This document shows, piece after piece, positions 21,408 to 35,089 of a stretch of 64,000 nucleotides of DNA. The stretch comes from Galaxea fascicularis. Taxonomy: Eukaryota > Cnidaria > Anthozoa > Scleractinia > Euphylliidae. Under the pieces are notes generated by a model, which was not told where the DNA came from, searched no databases, and worked only from the letters and a program-made list of their open reading frames with translations. How positions within the stretch are numbered: the stretch's first letter is position 1; every line of letters starts with the position of its first letter. The stretch spans positions 42,170,025-42,234,024 of the forward strand of contig OX419335.1 in assembly GCA_948470475.1 (NCBI GenBank), written 5' to 3'. A program made the translations under genes and the position numbers.

Positions 21408-22087
21408 TGAGTGGCACACAAAAATTTGGTGCGAAGGGCTAACGCTCGAAACGTCAGCTTCTAGAATCCCTCTACAGCAGTTATATTAAAACCGATGATC
21501 ATTAATTTTATGGTCTGGTATTGAGCCTTGACAACTGGTCGCCATCAGATCCAAATGCGATGGAGAAAACGCAATATTTTTTGTACAGATTTAGAAATCC
21601 TTCACTAAGTAAAGTTACTAATAAGGATACTGCAAACTATTTTACAACGAATTTTCTCTACTTAAGGCAAAGAAAGAGAATGCATAATTCATTCAAATGA
21701 AATGGTGCTTGATTCTTCCCGTGCTTGAAATCGTAACGTTAAGATACACCAAACATGAGAGAAACCGGGACCGCCATTTCAAGGGTAGAGTCAAAATATA
21801 TAACTACGTTCAGATATGACATAAAAAAAAATGAAAATGACTGGATGATAATAAACGGCTACTTTGCTGCTCCGCTTACCCGTTGGCTTTGACTGACTTA
21901 GGTGGGTCACCTTTCCTAGCTCCTTTTTATGTCCATGGTGATGCCTCGAGTGCTCGGCCTCAAGAAGGTGCACGTACTTGATGTCGATGTGCTTTTGTTG
22001 CTGTCTTCTTCCATGTTGTTTACCCCAACTTAAGTTGATCGTCAACACAATTACAACAAAAGCACTTACAATGAAATAACGCTTCAT
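12606..22087 (-). CDS. Modular secreted protein built from tiny phase-1 exons
   Basis: Candidate exons in transcript order: 21880-22087 (signal peptide, starts MKRYFIVSAFVVIVLTINLS), 20924-21089, 20265-20338, 18899-18967, 18392-18454, 18128-18172, 17704-17769, 17370-17435, 16257-16331, 15251-15301, 13006-13074, 12606-12716. Donors are mostly G|GTAAG or G|GTAGG. Exons 1-3 link in phases 1, 2, 1; exons 4-11 are all phase 1-1 with lengths 69, 63, 45, 66, 66, 75, 51 and 69. N-terminal part: His/Arg/Lys-rich (HSRHHHGHKK, MSRRMRAKHRRK). Then acidic or polar modules, e.g. EDTDGNLVTYIED, AEDAIGVEGVLPAAE, FEPASVDSPNPKK, NELEKYTG. The last exon (GEEMKVANEEVDYEKTVENE) is followed by AATAAA. The weak link is exon 11 to 12: exon 11 ends in phase 1, while the strong acceptor of exon 12 gives phase 0; an AG ten bases later (exon from 12706) restores phase 1. 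Total about 350 residues. Family unknown. Confidence 0.58.
13306..13678. mobile_element. MITE, 373 bp, in intron 11
   Basis: Starts GGCCCAGGTCAAACGCCGCA and ends with the inverted copy. Direct CAA flanks on both sides (13303-13305, 13679-13681) are a likely 3-bp target duplication. Internal sequence repeats GAACTTAA/TTAAGTTCG motifs. Confidence 0.75.
13978..14141. mobile_element. piggyBac-like MITE, 164 bp
   Basis: Terminal inverted repeats TCAGAGGCACCCAACG and CGTTGGGTGCCCCTGG flanked on both sides by TTAA (13974-13977 and 14142-14145), the hallmark target site of piggyBac transposases. No coding capacity. Confidence 0.75.
14255..14322 (-). repeat. Dispersed repeat, copy 1
   Basis: Its reverse complement contains AAATTTTAAGAACATGCTA and CAGGCTGA, matching 47999-48066 over about 65 bases with few changes. 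Confidence 0.7.
15251..15526 (-). other. Alternative exon candidate beside exon 10
   Basis: A further minus-strand block at 15465-15526 has a good acceptor (TCGTTGTTAG) and an excellent donor (CTG|GTAAGAG). It is open only as phase 1 to 0 (PDKNMTSWFESNRSLPITS). Its end phase does not fit exon 10 (15251-15301) but would fit the strong phase-0 acceptor at 12717-12718, so it may be an alternative path to the last exon. Confidence 0.3.
15654..16189. mobile_element. Tc1/mariner-pogo-type MITE, 536 bp
   Basis: Ends CAGTGGAACCCCGATATAAC and the inverse of CCGTGGAACCTCGATATAAC, flanked by TA on both sides. Several internal inverted TATAACGAT/ATCGTTATA units extend the terminal repeats. This end sequence resembles non-autonomous Tigger/pogo elements. 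Sits in intron 9 of the modular gene. Confidence 0.8.
17187..17806. repeat. Tandem duplication of an exon with its flanks
   Basis: Two copies of about 285 bp, offset about 334 bp (17187-17466 and 17520-17806). Each carries the same 66-nt exon of the minus-strand gene with identical acceptor and donor. The two encoded 22-residue modules differ only at the second residue (Ser or Thr), so the duplication is recent. Confidence 0.85.
18551..18628. repeat. Short inverted repeat
   Basis: GACTACCAGTAGTCCCTT and AAGGACTACTCGTAGTC form 17-18 base imperfect arms around 43 bases; followed by a CACGCACGCACGCTCGCAC track. Probably a small hairpin transposon. Confidence 0.5.
19706..20246 (+). mobile_element. 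3' end of a non-LTR retrotransposon
   Basis: The frame to 20011 ends in the signature of LINE ORF2 C-termini: FRSATGQRSFSYRAAQLWNDLP, then NVFKTAVKGRALDKCL. A 3' UTR and an ATT microsatellite tail (20208-20246) follow, as in L2/CR1-like or RTE-like elements that prime on simple repeats. 5'-truncated. The tail stops 18 bases short of exon 3 of the minus-strand gene. Confidence 0.8.
21371..21480. repeat. Dispersed repeat, rearranged copy
   Basis: The TTTCTAAAGAAACTGTGGTG block is in the same orientation as at 6969, but the GAAGGGCTAACGCTCGAAAC block is inverted and joined to it. Lies in intron 1 of the modular gene. Confidence 0.65.
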
Positions 22088-23779
22088 TGTTTTCGGTAAC
22101 CAAAGGGGCAATAAGGGACAAACGATTTACTTGGCGCTAATTTAGGTTCTGCTTCATGCAACAGATGAGTTTTAGCGACCGAAAAAAAGGCGTAAGGCTC
22201 TTCACTGCGGAAACTCTAACGTTCATGTAAATCGAGCTTTTATCCAAGAATAAATAATCTACAATATTCTGCTCCCGGTCATTAATTAATAATGTTCATT
22301 TGGGTTTCCATGAAGGATATAAACAGAAATAATTATACACAGGGATACCTGTATGTAGAATTTTAACAATATTCCTCAGTTAGATACATTTGTACCAAGA
22401 AAGACATATATAGAGCGTCGAATTGTGTTACAGTTTGTGCATCAACAGCCAGTTGGCTTTCTTTAATGAGAACATATACAAACAAAGTAGGCGGGTCTTG
22501 TAATCAAACCAACCGGGTACCAGGCCTTTGTATACTGACAGTAGTTACCATGAGTGGAGGAGACGGACATAGACATGTGTGACGCAGATTTCACTGTAAA
22601 AAAAAAAAAAATGGGGCGCGGTAGCGTACTTGCTATCATCAGACGAGAAACATTAGTTAGTCAATTATAACTTGGAGAACGAAGATGATTTCAAAGACGT
22701 TTTCTATAAATTATCGCTCGATATCGATCTACGACACCTATCTATCAGAGAAAAGCCCTTAAAGTTTGAAAACTGAACTCATGCAGGAACCGAGATGAGC
22801 CAACATGACTCAATTTAATTCGTTCCTCTTGAAACGGAATTTGGCATTCATATAAATCCCTAATCTCCACAGAAACACAAAGCACATTTTTCCCATCGTA
22901 CAAGTGATTTTGGATGGAGTAGAGGCTACCCTCCGCGCAAAGCCGATTCGTACGTCTTTGGAGCCCAGAGCCTCTTACAGGGATGAATTGAATTGATGAT
23001 TGATTCCATAACGTTTTCTCAATCAAGACTTTCTCCTCTCGGTATGTGTTCCATTGCTTTCAGACGATTTTGTAACTCAAAGGGCAGCGCGCAAAAAAAA
23101 TTCTCTCAACCATCTGAACTTAATATAACATGTTGCAATATAAGCTGGTTGTGCGTTCGCGAGCTGTTGTCAAGTCATTTTGAATGACAGTCGTTAGTGC
23201 ATAAGCCTTTAACTGATTCCAGGAGTATGTTGTGTGTTGGCAAATAAATGCAACTTGCATGACTTTTCATCATTCACAACATTGCGCAAACAAGTTGGTA
23301 AATCGCTGGCGAAAGAAATAACTGTAGTTACCGTTCATAGCTTCATAGCTGGGTTGGTTAGAGCATTGCACTGGAATCGCAAGACGAGAGAAATTCCTCG
23401 CTTAGAAAAGGTTTGCCTCAGTTGTAGTCTGGAATTGCATGTTTGGCAGCACAACATCAACACGAGTGAACGATTTTAGTTGTTGTGCAAGCACCTTAGG
23501 CCCAGAATTTTGGTAATGATGGTGATCTAATCCTTCCTCTTTCATTTTATTTCGAAGTGTATTAATAGGAAAGGGGCGGACTCTTCACTTTTAAATGGTT
23601 TCACGTGGAGATTTCGCCATTTGAAGCCAAACATATCATGGCCATGTGATATGGGAAGAATTTACCACCTCATGCGCAGCGAGCAAATATCCAGTCATGG
23701 TTAAAACACCGCACCCTAATAAGGAGTCTAAAATAATTCTTGAACAAATTATAAAGATCGCTTTCACGCCATTGTGGAT
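22088..23779. other. Divergent intergenic region
   Basis: Shared upstream space of the modular secreted gene (-) and homeobox gene A (+). A run of 13 A at about 22598. A weak tRNA-like head (GCTGGGTTGGTTAGAGCATT) at 23350-23385 may be an old SINE. Confidence 0.35.
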
Positions 23780-24691
<912 letters not shown>

Positions 24692-26025
24692 TTGTGACAA
24701 TAGTGTTATGAGAGTACGCAGATAAATTGTACAAAAGTTCACTCTTGTTTGAATCCAATTTATGCGTTTAATTTTGAAAAAAGAAATAACAAATGAACAG
24801 GTCACAAAGCTCGAAACTAAAAAAAAAGGATTTCTCAATGCCATCGCAATTGGAGACTGTAAGATTGAACAGTAATCTGTAACAATTGGTCCTCGTCGCG
24901 AGTTAAAAGACCTCTGCGGAAAGAATTCATCTGAACCCAAATTTCCTGGTAGGACATCGATTCGTGCACAGCATCTGATTGACCCGTAAATAGCACTGAG
25001 AAGATTCCTCATTGTTTAGTTTACATATTCTTTAACCCTCTGGCTCAGTCATTCTTGCCGGCTCATTTCCTGTGGCTCAAATTCTGGCGTTAGTCACGGG
25101 ACGAATCCTACGGTGTGGCAATTACAAATGAAAGCTCTCCGGTATTTTCCTGTGGTGCTCTTTTGTTTTTCTGGAGGCTAATAAAATTGCATTTTTATAA
25201 ATATTTATCTGGTTGTTAGGGAATAAAATGTTTCTGATATCCATTTACTAATCTGCAGCAATGGTTAAAAGAGGGTTTCACTGCCCGTTCGTAAGATCAT
25301 TACCTCCAAGCTGTCTTGTAATAGCGTACACAAAAACTGGACTATGGAGTTATAGAATTTGGATTGGCTAAACAGGCAGAGGTTATCGGTTTATATTTTT
25401 GCTGCAACAAATGCAGTCAATCAACGCGTCAGTGATAAAAATTGCTAAACATCTAAAAGATCAGAATCAAATCAAAATTTTTTCGCGAAAACCACAAAAG
25501 CAATAATTACCCTAGAACTGCTGAAAAGACTGAGCAAACAGAACGTTGGAAGGCGTTGTTGGGCTACAATAGGGAGTTTTAGCAATGAGGACGGCAATGG
25601 CAACGGGAACGCGACAAAACAAAAGGTTCAATGAGCAAAACCAATCGTTCTCAAGTGCGTTTACATTTTGATACACTTCTTTGCCGTCTTCTGCAAAACA
25701 ACAACCTGAAATGACCAAAATTTTATGTTTTCTCGGTAACTTGAGCGCATGACGGCAAAAGTTCCTTTCTTTTTCCGGCTTTATACTTAAATGTCTTTCA
25801 TACAGTAATTTAGTTCCTGGACAGTCCGCAGCATTTTCCAAGTTAAACACAAAGTTCAAACATCGCGAAAGAGATACACAAACAACTGAGTTTTAGGTCT
25901 TCTCTCTCTATCCCCTTAGACTAAAGCCCTTAGTGCTGCCTTGTCTGAGCTCTGTTTACTGGGCAACACTGATAAGCAATACAAATTAGACTAAAAGGTC
26001 CATAGCCGAATTTTATTGAAGCATT
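24692..26025. other. Downstream of homeobox A, no gene seen
   Basis: AATAAA at 25180-25185 is a possible late polyadenylation site for gene A. The stretch 25560-25800 has the look of an interspersed repeat (GCAAAACCAATCGTTCTCAA) but has no second copy in the window. Confidence 0.3.
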
Positions 26026-26384
26026 GGCCGTTTGTATACTAGAGACGCATTATCCGTCCAGACGACTTATGCGTCTTCCATTTTATCCGACTAGTGTAAA
26101 GACGGGACGAACTACATGAGCCGAATTATCCGTCTGGACGACTTTGGGCAAACATATGTACTTCGTCTGGTTATGCGTTTCCAGTATAAAGACGGGCACA
26201 AGACGGCTTATGCGTCCAGACGAACTCTTGCTCGAAATTCGTCGTTCAGGACGAAGGATAGTTCGTCTAGACGCCTAATGCGTCTTGAGCCTGTCTTTTT
26301 ACTGGAGACACATAACCAGACGAAGTACATATGTTTGCCCAAAGTCGTCCAGATGGATAATGCGTCTCTAGTTTAAAAACGGCC
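26026..26384. mobile_element. MITE, about 360 bp
   Basis: Ends GGCCGTTTGTATACTAGAGA and TCTCTAGTTTAAAAACGGCC are inverted copies; the arms continue through CGCATTATCCGTCCAGACGA and its complement. Internally it is made of repeated CGTCTGGACG/AGACG units in both orientations. ATT on both sides may be the target duplication. Confidence 0.8.
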
Positions 26385-29300
26385 ATTAAATCCATGAATA
26401 AATCAGTCTAATACAATAGTTGCCCAGTAAAGGTGTAGGCCAAGAAAAACACCTGAAAAATAACTACAATACAAAAACAAGAGAAGGCAACATGGGGAGG
26501 AGGGGAGAGTCAAAAGCAAACTTTCTCACCGCAATCAATCGAGGCGAAAGGCAAGCACATGGTCTGCTTGGTCATATGACCATTACACAGCCTGGGAGGG
26601 GGATTTGCGTAATAACAATTGACTTGTCCCCAAGTTCCAGTACTACTCAACTATAATGACACCAAGCGTGAGAGAGAAGACATAAAGATTCTATTTGCAG
26701 GCAAAGATTTTATATATTCTGAAATGAGGTTTTCGTTGCCGTTGTCGTCGCCGTTGCCGTCGCCGTCTTCGCTGCTAAAACCACAGGTAGCCCAGGCTCA
26801 GTGTATCTGCTACAATAGAGGTTTTATATGGGAAAATACAGGGCACATATGGGGCGAAGTTCAAGTCTGGAAACTTGTAAGAAACAGGCACTAAAAATCG
26901 ATGTCACTTACCATATGTGTAGTTTTGCTTGTCCTTAATACTCACAAGGAGTTTCGGAAAATAAAATTCACTTCACCCTCCACACTGAGAAAAATAGAAA
27001 GGTCGGAAGCTGGCCGCCATTTTAGCTCCAATCGCCCACACTCCAATCGGCTTTTTTCACGAAAATCGAATCCAGTCGGTAAATGAACCGCCAGGCTCGT
27101 GGAATAGGAAATGTTTGAAACTCTGAAGCCACTAAAGCATCTCCGGCTAGCTAAGCGAAGCCAGCTGGCTCACCATTAACTTTCCAGAAAAGCCTTTCTG
27201 AAGCCGATATCAGCACGAGATGGATACGGAAAAAAAAAAGGCTTAACTCGGGACGTCTGGTGACGAGTAAAATAACTCCCCGACTCGGGGAGGGGATCCG
27301 AATGCAGTAAACATGGTGTGTAAGACTAGTTGTGTGTTTAATTTACATTAAACAATTTTTGCTCCTAACAGTAAATTTATAGTGGCAATTAAATTTTTGA
27401 CTTGAAAAACTATTTGCCTGTCTTTTGAAAGCAAATTTTTGTTGGCATTGTTCAACTTCCATATTTGGATTGTAATATGATTATGCGTCCGTACCGAGTT
27501 GGCCAATCAGAAGTAATATCATTGTTCAATTGATAACCAATCAGAAGTAGAGGCTTAAGTAGAATACGTTGCCCAGAGCTCTTCCTTCTGTCAGACAGCC
27601 TCTGGGTCGAGAATGTGTTATGTGCCTTTTGTCGTCTTCTTTTTCGGTCGGTGTGTATAATAAACCCCAAGAACCGCGAGGACTAGATCTTCAGAATGGC
27701 CGTGACAAAACAAAACCGGGATTGACTTATACTTGTACGTATGGATATATCAAACACATTTGTGGAGAGGGGGAGAGCAAAGGGTCGCACAAAAAATGTC
27801 ATCTAATTGCTCTTAGAGCGGAAGAAGCGTTATAATCCTTTTTCAAGCTCTCTCGTTTTATTCCCCAAGGATGACGTCAAACTGTGGCGCTTAACCTTGA
27901 GCAGCCTAAGAAACCCCACAAAAATACGTTTGTTTATAAGTAGCTTTGTGCCAAATCTGGCAGAAATTGACTACTATTTAAGGAAAGTACTTGTTATGAA
28001 TTTATACTCAGCTGTTGATATCGTTACCTCCTGTGCCAATTTACCTTTACAATTAAATTATTCTGATAAAACAAATCATGGCTCTTAAATTGTCTCTTTA
28101 AACCTTGTTGACATTAAGCTTAAGATTTAGGCATTCCTCTCAATTAACTTATGTTTAGTTTTCCTTTCGCTACTGCTTTATTAAGTTAGTTATTTTAATG
28201 AAAGGTATGTAATACTATTAAATACTTATTGAATTCCAATAATAAACACTAAACAGATAAACCAGGCAGAAACTTCGGGCTAAGTGGCATGAAAACATTC
28301 CTCTAAAGAAAAATATACTGAGGTAGATTAAGTTGAACGTTTGTATTCACAGTGCAGCTGTTGATGTTAAGTCTTTTTATTTCAACTGGGGATCGAAACT
28401 CTCTCTAGATCTCACGCCGTCAATCAGTTGTATTTTGTTGAAAAATATTTTAAAATGGGACACTTCGAATTCCTCTCCCTGAACAAATGCGGGGGAGAAT
28501 GTTCCTTGTCGGGAGCTTGTAACAAAATGGAGGATCCGATCAAAGAAATTGAGATCTTGTCATCACTGATTTTCCTTCAAAAGTATTTAGTTGCACGTGG
28601 ATTAAAGACGTTAAACATAATGGGAAATTGTTTAATTGGAGGCCAGCGTTTTAGCTAAAAAGGTGAGGATATGAATATGGATTACCTATTTGTCGATTTC
28701 TGAGGATAATAAGAACTAAAGCAGGTCAAACTTTTATCCCTTTCACTTGCATGTACTAAAGAGAGGGTAAAGACTTATGACTTATGTCATCGAAGCTTTC
28801 CAAACTTCCTTAATTAAAAACAACTCCAATGTTTCACGGATGAAAAATAATCCAGTTCCATGGTTAATAGTTCCTGCTTCAATGTTTAGCTTTTTCAATA
28901 TCCAGGAAACTAGCTTGTGTACAATTCTCACATACACAACCAGTGAATTGCAGTATGAACAATGGTCGACATGCTTTCATACATGATCCTAGCCAATTTA
29001 GTAAGTCTAATGCTAGTTTTCGTCCTCCTCAGAATCAGACAACTTACGAGGCCGCCCAGTTCATTCTATCTTCGATACTTACTTAGTTAGCAATTACTGT
29101 CTTGCCCCAACTCTTTCGATAGCGTTTGGGCCATGGCTGGGTGGGCCTTGCCGGCACACGACTTTACAACAAACCACCTAAACGTCTATATCATTTGAAT
29201 ACCAACAGAACGAAAAACCAAGCAAACACGTCCGTAAACTAACGTGGATCAGTACAAACTTAAATTACAGAAGGCTAGTGAAATTTTGAGAATTGCTTTA

Positions 29301-32300
29301 TTTCCGGCTATTAAAACGATCAAAAAGCGCTCTGAAAATGGTAGGCAGGGACATGATGTTGTAAAATTCTTATCCATAGCCCAGAAGCGAATAAAAATGG
29401 GGAAGCCGCATTACAAAACTTCAGGGGACAAGATGAAAACAAATTATTTAAAAAGGCGATATTTTCGTTACAATGTATTCGAATACACGTAGAAAATTTC
29501 AAAATTCAGAAGACTTTGGTCCATGGGCCGGCCATCCTTCATGCATGTTCTGGTTACCGCAGACAAGTATATTTGTTATCGTGAACTCAGTATTCAAAAT
29601 GCCGGGTATAATCTGCATATGCGGGTATATTGGTTAGCAGAAGACCCGTCTTTAAACGACTGCAAAACATGACTGGATTTAACCAACCCTCATTTTGTAA
29701 GCCAAGGAGCTAGTATGTTTCCATTGCCAATGCAACGATCCGTTATGCCACATGTCGTCCGATATTTAAATGAGGCGATGTAGAATGAAAGGCTATAACT
29801 GAACCTGTCCACTTAAGAACTTATTACTGTTACTACTACATAATTCAGTATCAAAATTCCTATTTTGTATATTGTAATATATTTATTTATACATTGTTCA
29901 TTTTACACTAAGGGACGTCAAAACAACCACAATTCCTAACTTCCTGATTTCCTCTATCTCATTCAAGGCAAATCTGAAACTACTTGTTTGTTTCAAGGCC
30001 CCTTTTTCATTATTTCCACTCTTCAAGCTTTAATTTGGTGTAAGGGCTTGATAAAGTCAAGTTTGGTTTAAGCCTTTAAACAGAGAGATAACAATGAAAG
30101 AATGTCTGATGAGCTCACTTGGTGTGCAGCCGCCAATCAAGAGATCGGACATGAAAAGCACTGGCCGGAATTCCCAGCTATGTAAATTTGACGTGACCCG
30201 TGCCTATTGTGATAGGATGAATAGAGGAAACGAAGAGGCGATTAAAGGGGTTGTAACCTAACTTGTAACCAACTAGCCTCAAAGAGGCTGAAAGTCTCCA
30301 TTTAGAATGTCAAAGCGTTTATTTCTAAGTTACATAACTGGGTTTTATTTATAAAACCCTGTCAGCTGACCACTTAACAACTTATTACAAAAATAGTCTT
30401 GGCACGATCATAATCCGTCCTCAAAAGCATACATTATTATTGTCACCCAATTTAGGTTTGAAGGAAAAAGAGACATTTTTGGAAACGTATTAAGGCCACC
30501 GGTGACACGTAAGGATCATCAGTGTTTATTTACCAAAGGACCAAGCACGAAGGGCTGGTACCACGATACCTGTATTGATCATAGCAATGACAAAGATCAT
30601 ACCAGAACTTCGTCCACGCGAAGCAAATCGCGGCACACAGTAATGCAGAAATTTCAAGTTCAAATGTATTGCAACGTTCTGTTCTTTTATACTGTGTTGA
30701 CAAAAGCTATTGGATTTTAATTTCCATAATAACCATAATTAGATTTATGGCTTTGCATAGAACACTCTTATTAACTTCAGTTCCCTACCTTCGGAAGGCT
30801 TAAAGTCAGTGATTTTGTGTCCAAGAATTCAGCTCAGATATAGATTTTCACGGAGATGACACAGCAGGAAGATCAACAAGGCCTATTTTATTGCCACAGT
30901 GTCACATCAAAAGCAATTTCTCTAAACGACCCTTAAATGATAGTTAGCGAGCAATGTAGGTTCCAAAATTCAGCCATGGAGCAAATTGACATGAAAAAGG
31001 TTAGACACAATCAACTTCTCGGCTTCAAGCTTTTCAAAGTTAGACCCCTACCAAAAGTAACATTTTGGCATTTGCCGAAAATCACTTGACATCACTTTGA
31101 TGGTACTCCAGGCTCTTTTTGTATTTAACTGAAAGAACATAGTTTTAAGTTTAGCACAGTTTGACCCCAAAGCACAAAGAGTCTTCCCAGTACTGCATGG
31201 TTAAAAAAAAAAATGCCGGCAAACCCATGTCGCGTGCTAACTATTGTTCGTCAAGTCGACATCCAGTTGTCCGTTTCGATGACATCTACTCGAAGGCTTC
31301 TTTCATCTCTGAAATTCTGGGAAAATTGTAATCGCAACAGGAAGTTGCTACGCTAATCCGAGCAAACACGCAAGTAAACAATTATTTTATGTGCTTCATG
31401 CTGAGGTAACTCATAGGGCTAGCAGACAAGACGACAAGAAGACGAGAAGTAGCGAAGGAAAGCGGTTGGTGTCAAGAAGAGGTGCTACCATCGCAAAACT
31501 TCCCATCAATACTATTTGAACCATGCGTGCTGCTATTCTATTCATCAGGGAAAAAGCCAGGCGAAGAGGCACAGCCCTGTTTATAAGGGTCTCACAAATT
31601 ATGACCTAAGGCAACAACTGACTTAATAATTTATCATTCTGGCCTTCCAAACCAATTGCATGCGACATTATTTTTGTAATACATGATTTCAAACGTGACT
31701 ATTCAAGGAAATAATAAGCCTTGTTGAAACTGCAAAAGGATCATTCGACGAAATCAATGAAATCTGCTTTAGGGCCTCTTCTGCATTTGTAAATCAGAGG
31801 TTACTCGTTTTGCTGAAGGGACCGCACAGGGGGAGGGGCCAGAGGGGCCAGGGCACCCCCACTTTATGTGGAAAAAATAATGAATTTAGTACTGAAACAC
31901 ATTTCCAAAAATGAAATGTACTCTTTCTTGGGAGAGTAGTGATCGGCTAAAGCTGGTGGACCTCATGGGATAACATCCAAACCTGACAGAATAAGTCATG
32001 AATTAAACGGAATAAGATGCCTTTTAACCAATGGCAGCCCCCTCCCCCCAGTTGAGAAGGTGAGACTGGCCCACGCACTTAGAACATTGTCCCTGTGTTG
32101 AAAGGTATTTAATGGTATTAAATACTAGTCAAATCAGTGACAGCTGAGACATGCAAGTAAAGTACAAGCTAAATGACATAACAAATTCCTTTTGGAAAAA
32201 TATCTTGAAAAGCCCCAAGTAAACTTATTGAAGTGATGGCATCAACTTTGCCCTTTTTACCTTTAAATGTTTTGAATTAGTCGTTTTATTGATCGGATCA

Positions 32301-32765
32301 CAGTGCATCTTTCCATTGGTCTCAGATTGAAGAGTCTTAGCAGCTTATAAAATACAAAGTTTTCCGTAAACCAATGAAGCGGCTATTTTATTAGCTAAGT
32401 ATACGGTAAGACGGCAAGACCGAACCGAAGAAAGCAGTCCACATTTTCAAACTTGACGATGCAAAAAGGAGAAAAAAACCTCAAGTTATGAGCTCAAATT
32501 CGTAAACAGAAAATTACGGCTGACTTCCTCACTCGTGTGCTTCAAACATTTATCTATCACTTGCTATGCTATTTCAATCTTTTACTTGATATAGTTCAAA
32601 GAGTGAGAGCAATTTGAGTGTCTACTGGCTAAATGTTAGGTTGATGTTCTGGTTCTTGTCAACGCTGCGATGGATAAAATTCGTCTACGAATGATGTGCA
32701 TGAAACCTGACATCATATATGAACTGCGGCAATCAAATGAAACTGACGGATGATCCTCACAGCAG
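26385..32765. other. Long gene-free stretch
   Basis: No frame longer than about 93 codons on either strand and no domain recognised. Contains a CCGTTGCCGTCGCCGTC simple repeat near 26736-26768 and an Asn/Lys-rich frame 29244-29492 without splice support. Confidence 0.3.
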
Positions 32766-32885
32766 TGAACTCAATGCATACAATTGCGTAAAGAAGCCTG
32801 AAAAAAATTCAGGACTTGTACGAGTTCCTGAATTGTTTTCAGGCTTCTTCACGCCCAATTGCACTCGCTACTGAAATTGAGTTCA
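32766..32885. repeat. Hairpin element
   Basis: TGAACTCAAT...GAAGCCTGAAAA..TTCAGGA is followed by TCCTGAA..TTTTCAGGCTTC...ATTGAGTTCA. The arms are about 50 bases around a short loop. Likely a foldback transposon remnant. Confidence 0.6.
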
Positions 32886-35083
32886 CAAGTGCGAGGATCA
32901 ATTCAAACTTCGGCTAGTTTTCAGAATGAGCTATGTGATGGCATGAAACCTGAAGGCAGTCCGACTAAAACAGGATGTTTGTTAATTATCTCTTTCGTTC
33001 GAATATCTCCAGTCGGCCCAAATTTCTTGGCATATGGCGTACTTCAGCTCGTCTAAGTTGCCACATGTTTCCCTAACCTTGTAGTTTTTACTCAAAATCA
33101 AGACTGCGGTTTATACGAGATCGGCATAACTCAATGTGTCCTTGCTCTTTAATTTTCTAGGTTCTGAGAAATAAAGTTGCTCCAGCAGGGTTACGAGAAA
33201 GACGTTCATTTCAGCATACTATTATAGATAATCCTCCACTGCAATGCCAAGTTATTTATAAGAGCCCCGCCATCCGTGCTTTGCGTTTATTAGCCTTATT
33301 ACGAACTGGTTACTAGACGTCAAATGCATGGGAAAGAATACATGTGTAAACGTCAGAAACTCATTAAAAATTTTTTTCAAAGACACTGTCTTCAATCGCT
33401 GATCGAGCCTTGTTATGTTGAGCATGCGCCTCAATTGGTGCTAAATATAGATGCTCGCTCTCTCTTTGTTTTAAGCCAGTGTGTCTCGTATGAAATGAGA
33501 ACTCTGTCGGCATCATTGACACTCAAGCTGCCGGTGTAGCAGTGGTGAGAGACAGTGCCGCAAATCGTAGGAATCTAGATCTTTGATTAGCAAGCAAATG
33601 AACAGGGACTTTCGCCGGTCATATAAAATAGTATTGCTCGTCCAGCCGATAACTGAAGCATTATGTGTGATGTAACTGAGGAGATTTTGAAAGGGGCGAT
33701 TAGCTCCGTGGTTGAGCGAGACGTACCCTGTTACCTTCTGGGATCTTTTTACAAGTGGTGGACCCGACCTTAATCCTGGAACATGGTGTTTATTGGAGAT
33801 CTTCACTCATTTTGTTACAGTCAGAACTCAAAGCTCTTACTGACAGGCTTATTGTCATATGCGAGTTGCAACCAATAATATTTGGACAACTCATGTACTC
33901 ATGTAAGTATAGCAAATAGAGGAAATTTGCACTTTTTACACCTTCACAACCCAACGCTCATTTTACATCAGTATGGTGTTATTCTAAGGACAAGTGGAAA
34001 ACGCCTATATTACTCGCTTTATCATCAGAAACACTGCCATATTTCCCAACTTTTCGAAAATCTCGTTGCATTGGAAAATGTCCCGTAACAGTGATACAGC
34101 GATCCTCGAGTTGCGTGGTTACACGGAAATTGTTATAAGGAAAGGTACCAGTTGAGCTATGACTGAGAGGAGCCTTCGAGAGTTAACTGTAACTGCAAAG
34201 ATGATCAGTACATTACACTGATGTGGAGTAACACTGCTGATCTGGGTTTGAAGACTTGCGAGGTTGTGCATACCTGGCTTCGGTTAAATGCAGAACATCC
34301 GAAGGTTGTCACCAAAAAACAAACAAACAAACAAGAAAAAAGTTACTACAAACAATCAAATAATACGTTTCACGATTTATTACTATTTTTTATCTGACCC
34401 TTTTTGAAAAGAGATATTTACAGAACTGCCTTAAATGTTTGTGGAAATCTGGGTCTTCTGCAGAGGAGATCATCCAGCACAGGGTAACTGTTTTGCGGTT
34501 GTCTAAAAATTGGTGAGCTTCACACTGGTTTATGACAACTAACAATATCCCAATATAACTTATAGACAAATATTTAATATTGACAAAACCGGAGGACAAA
34601 CTTACTCTGCCACATCAAGTGTATCGATTTGATTTTTCATCGTTTTTTATACACATTTACTATAATACAGAGATGCCTTGTATAAGAATGACAACGACGG
34701 TCCGAAATGAAAGCTGTGTTATTCTATGGTCGCAGCAACCAATCAAAACAGCTTTCATGAGGGTTTCTTCAATAATTTCACGCAATATTACAGACCTCTG
34801 ACATTTCAGTTATGCACTGTAAGTAAATGTCGTGCAAACAATGTCCATTCTGCGCGTTGTTTCATCCAATAGTAATCTGAATTATGTTTTCGCCTGATGT
34901 AGTTTTTCTCTCTCATATACGATCATTGCCCTACAAAAAAATGGTTTTAGATTTGCTCCGGTAGAAGCCAGCACATTTTACTAGAAGTCGTTTAGTTACC
35001 ATTAAATAGTAGCCACCAAATATATAACGAGCTTTTGTTCTCCATATATATTAAGAATGAACGAATTGTTTCGTTGATTACAG
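32886..35083. other. Gene-free stretch
   Basis: No gene supported. The block GTGTTTATTGGAGATC at 33787-33802 recurs in altered form at 10577 (ATGTTTATTGGAAATC), so both may be worn copies of one repeat. Confidence 0.3.
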
Positions 35084-35089
35084 TTTATT
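35084..35089 (-). terminator. Polyadenylation signal of homeobox B
   Basis: AATAAA on the minus strand, 51 bases past the stop codon at 35140. Confidence 0.55.

Noticed and set aside
26026..26384. CRISPR-like repeat array (repeated CGTCTGGACG units)
   Set aside because: Eukaryotic context; units are irregular and inverted, and the whole is bounded by terminal inverted repeats, so it is a MITE.
26901..27086. Signal-peptide-like frame starting MSLTICVVLLVLNTHKEF
   Set aside because: Short, no downstream exon or conserved feature; upstream sequence looks repeat-derived.
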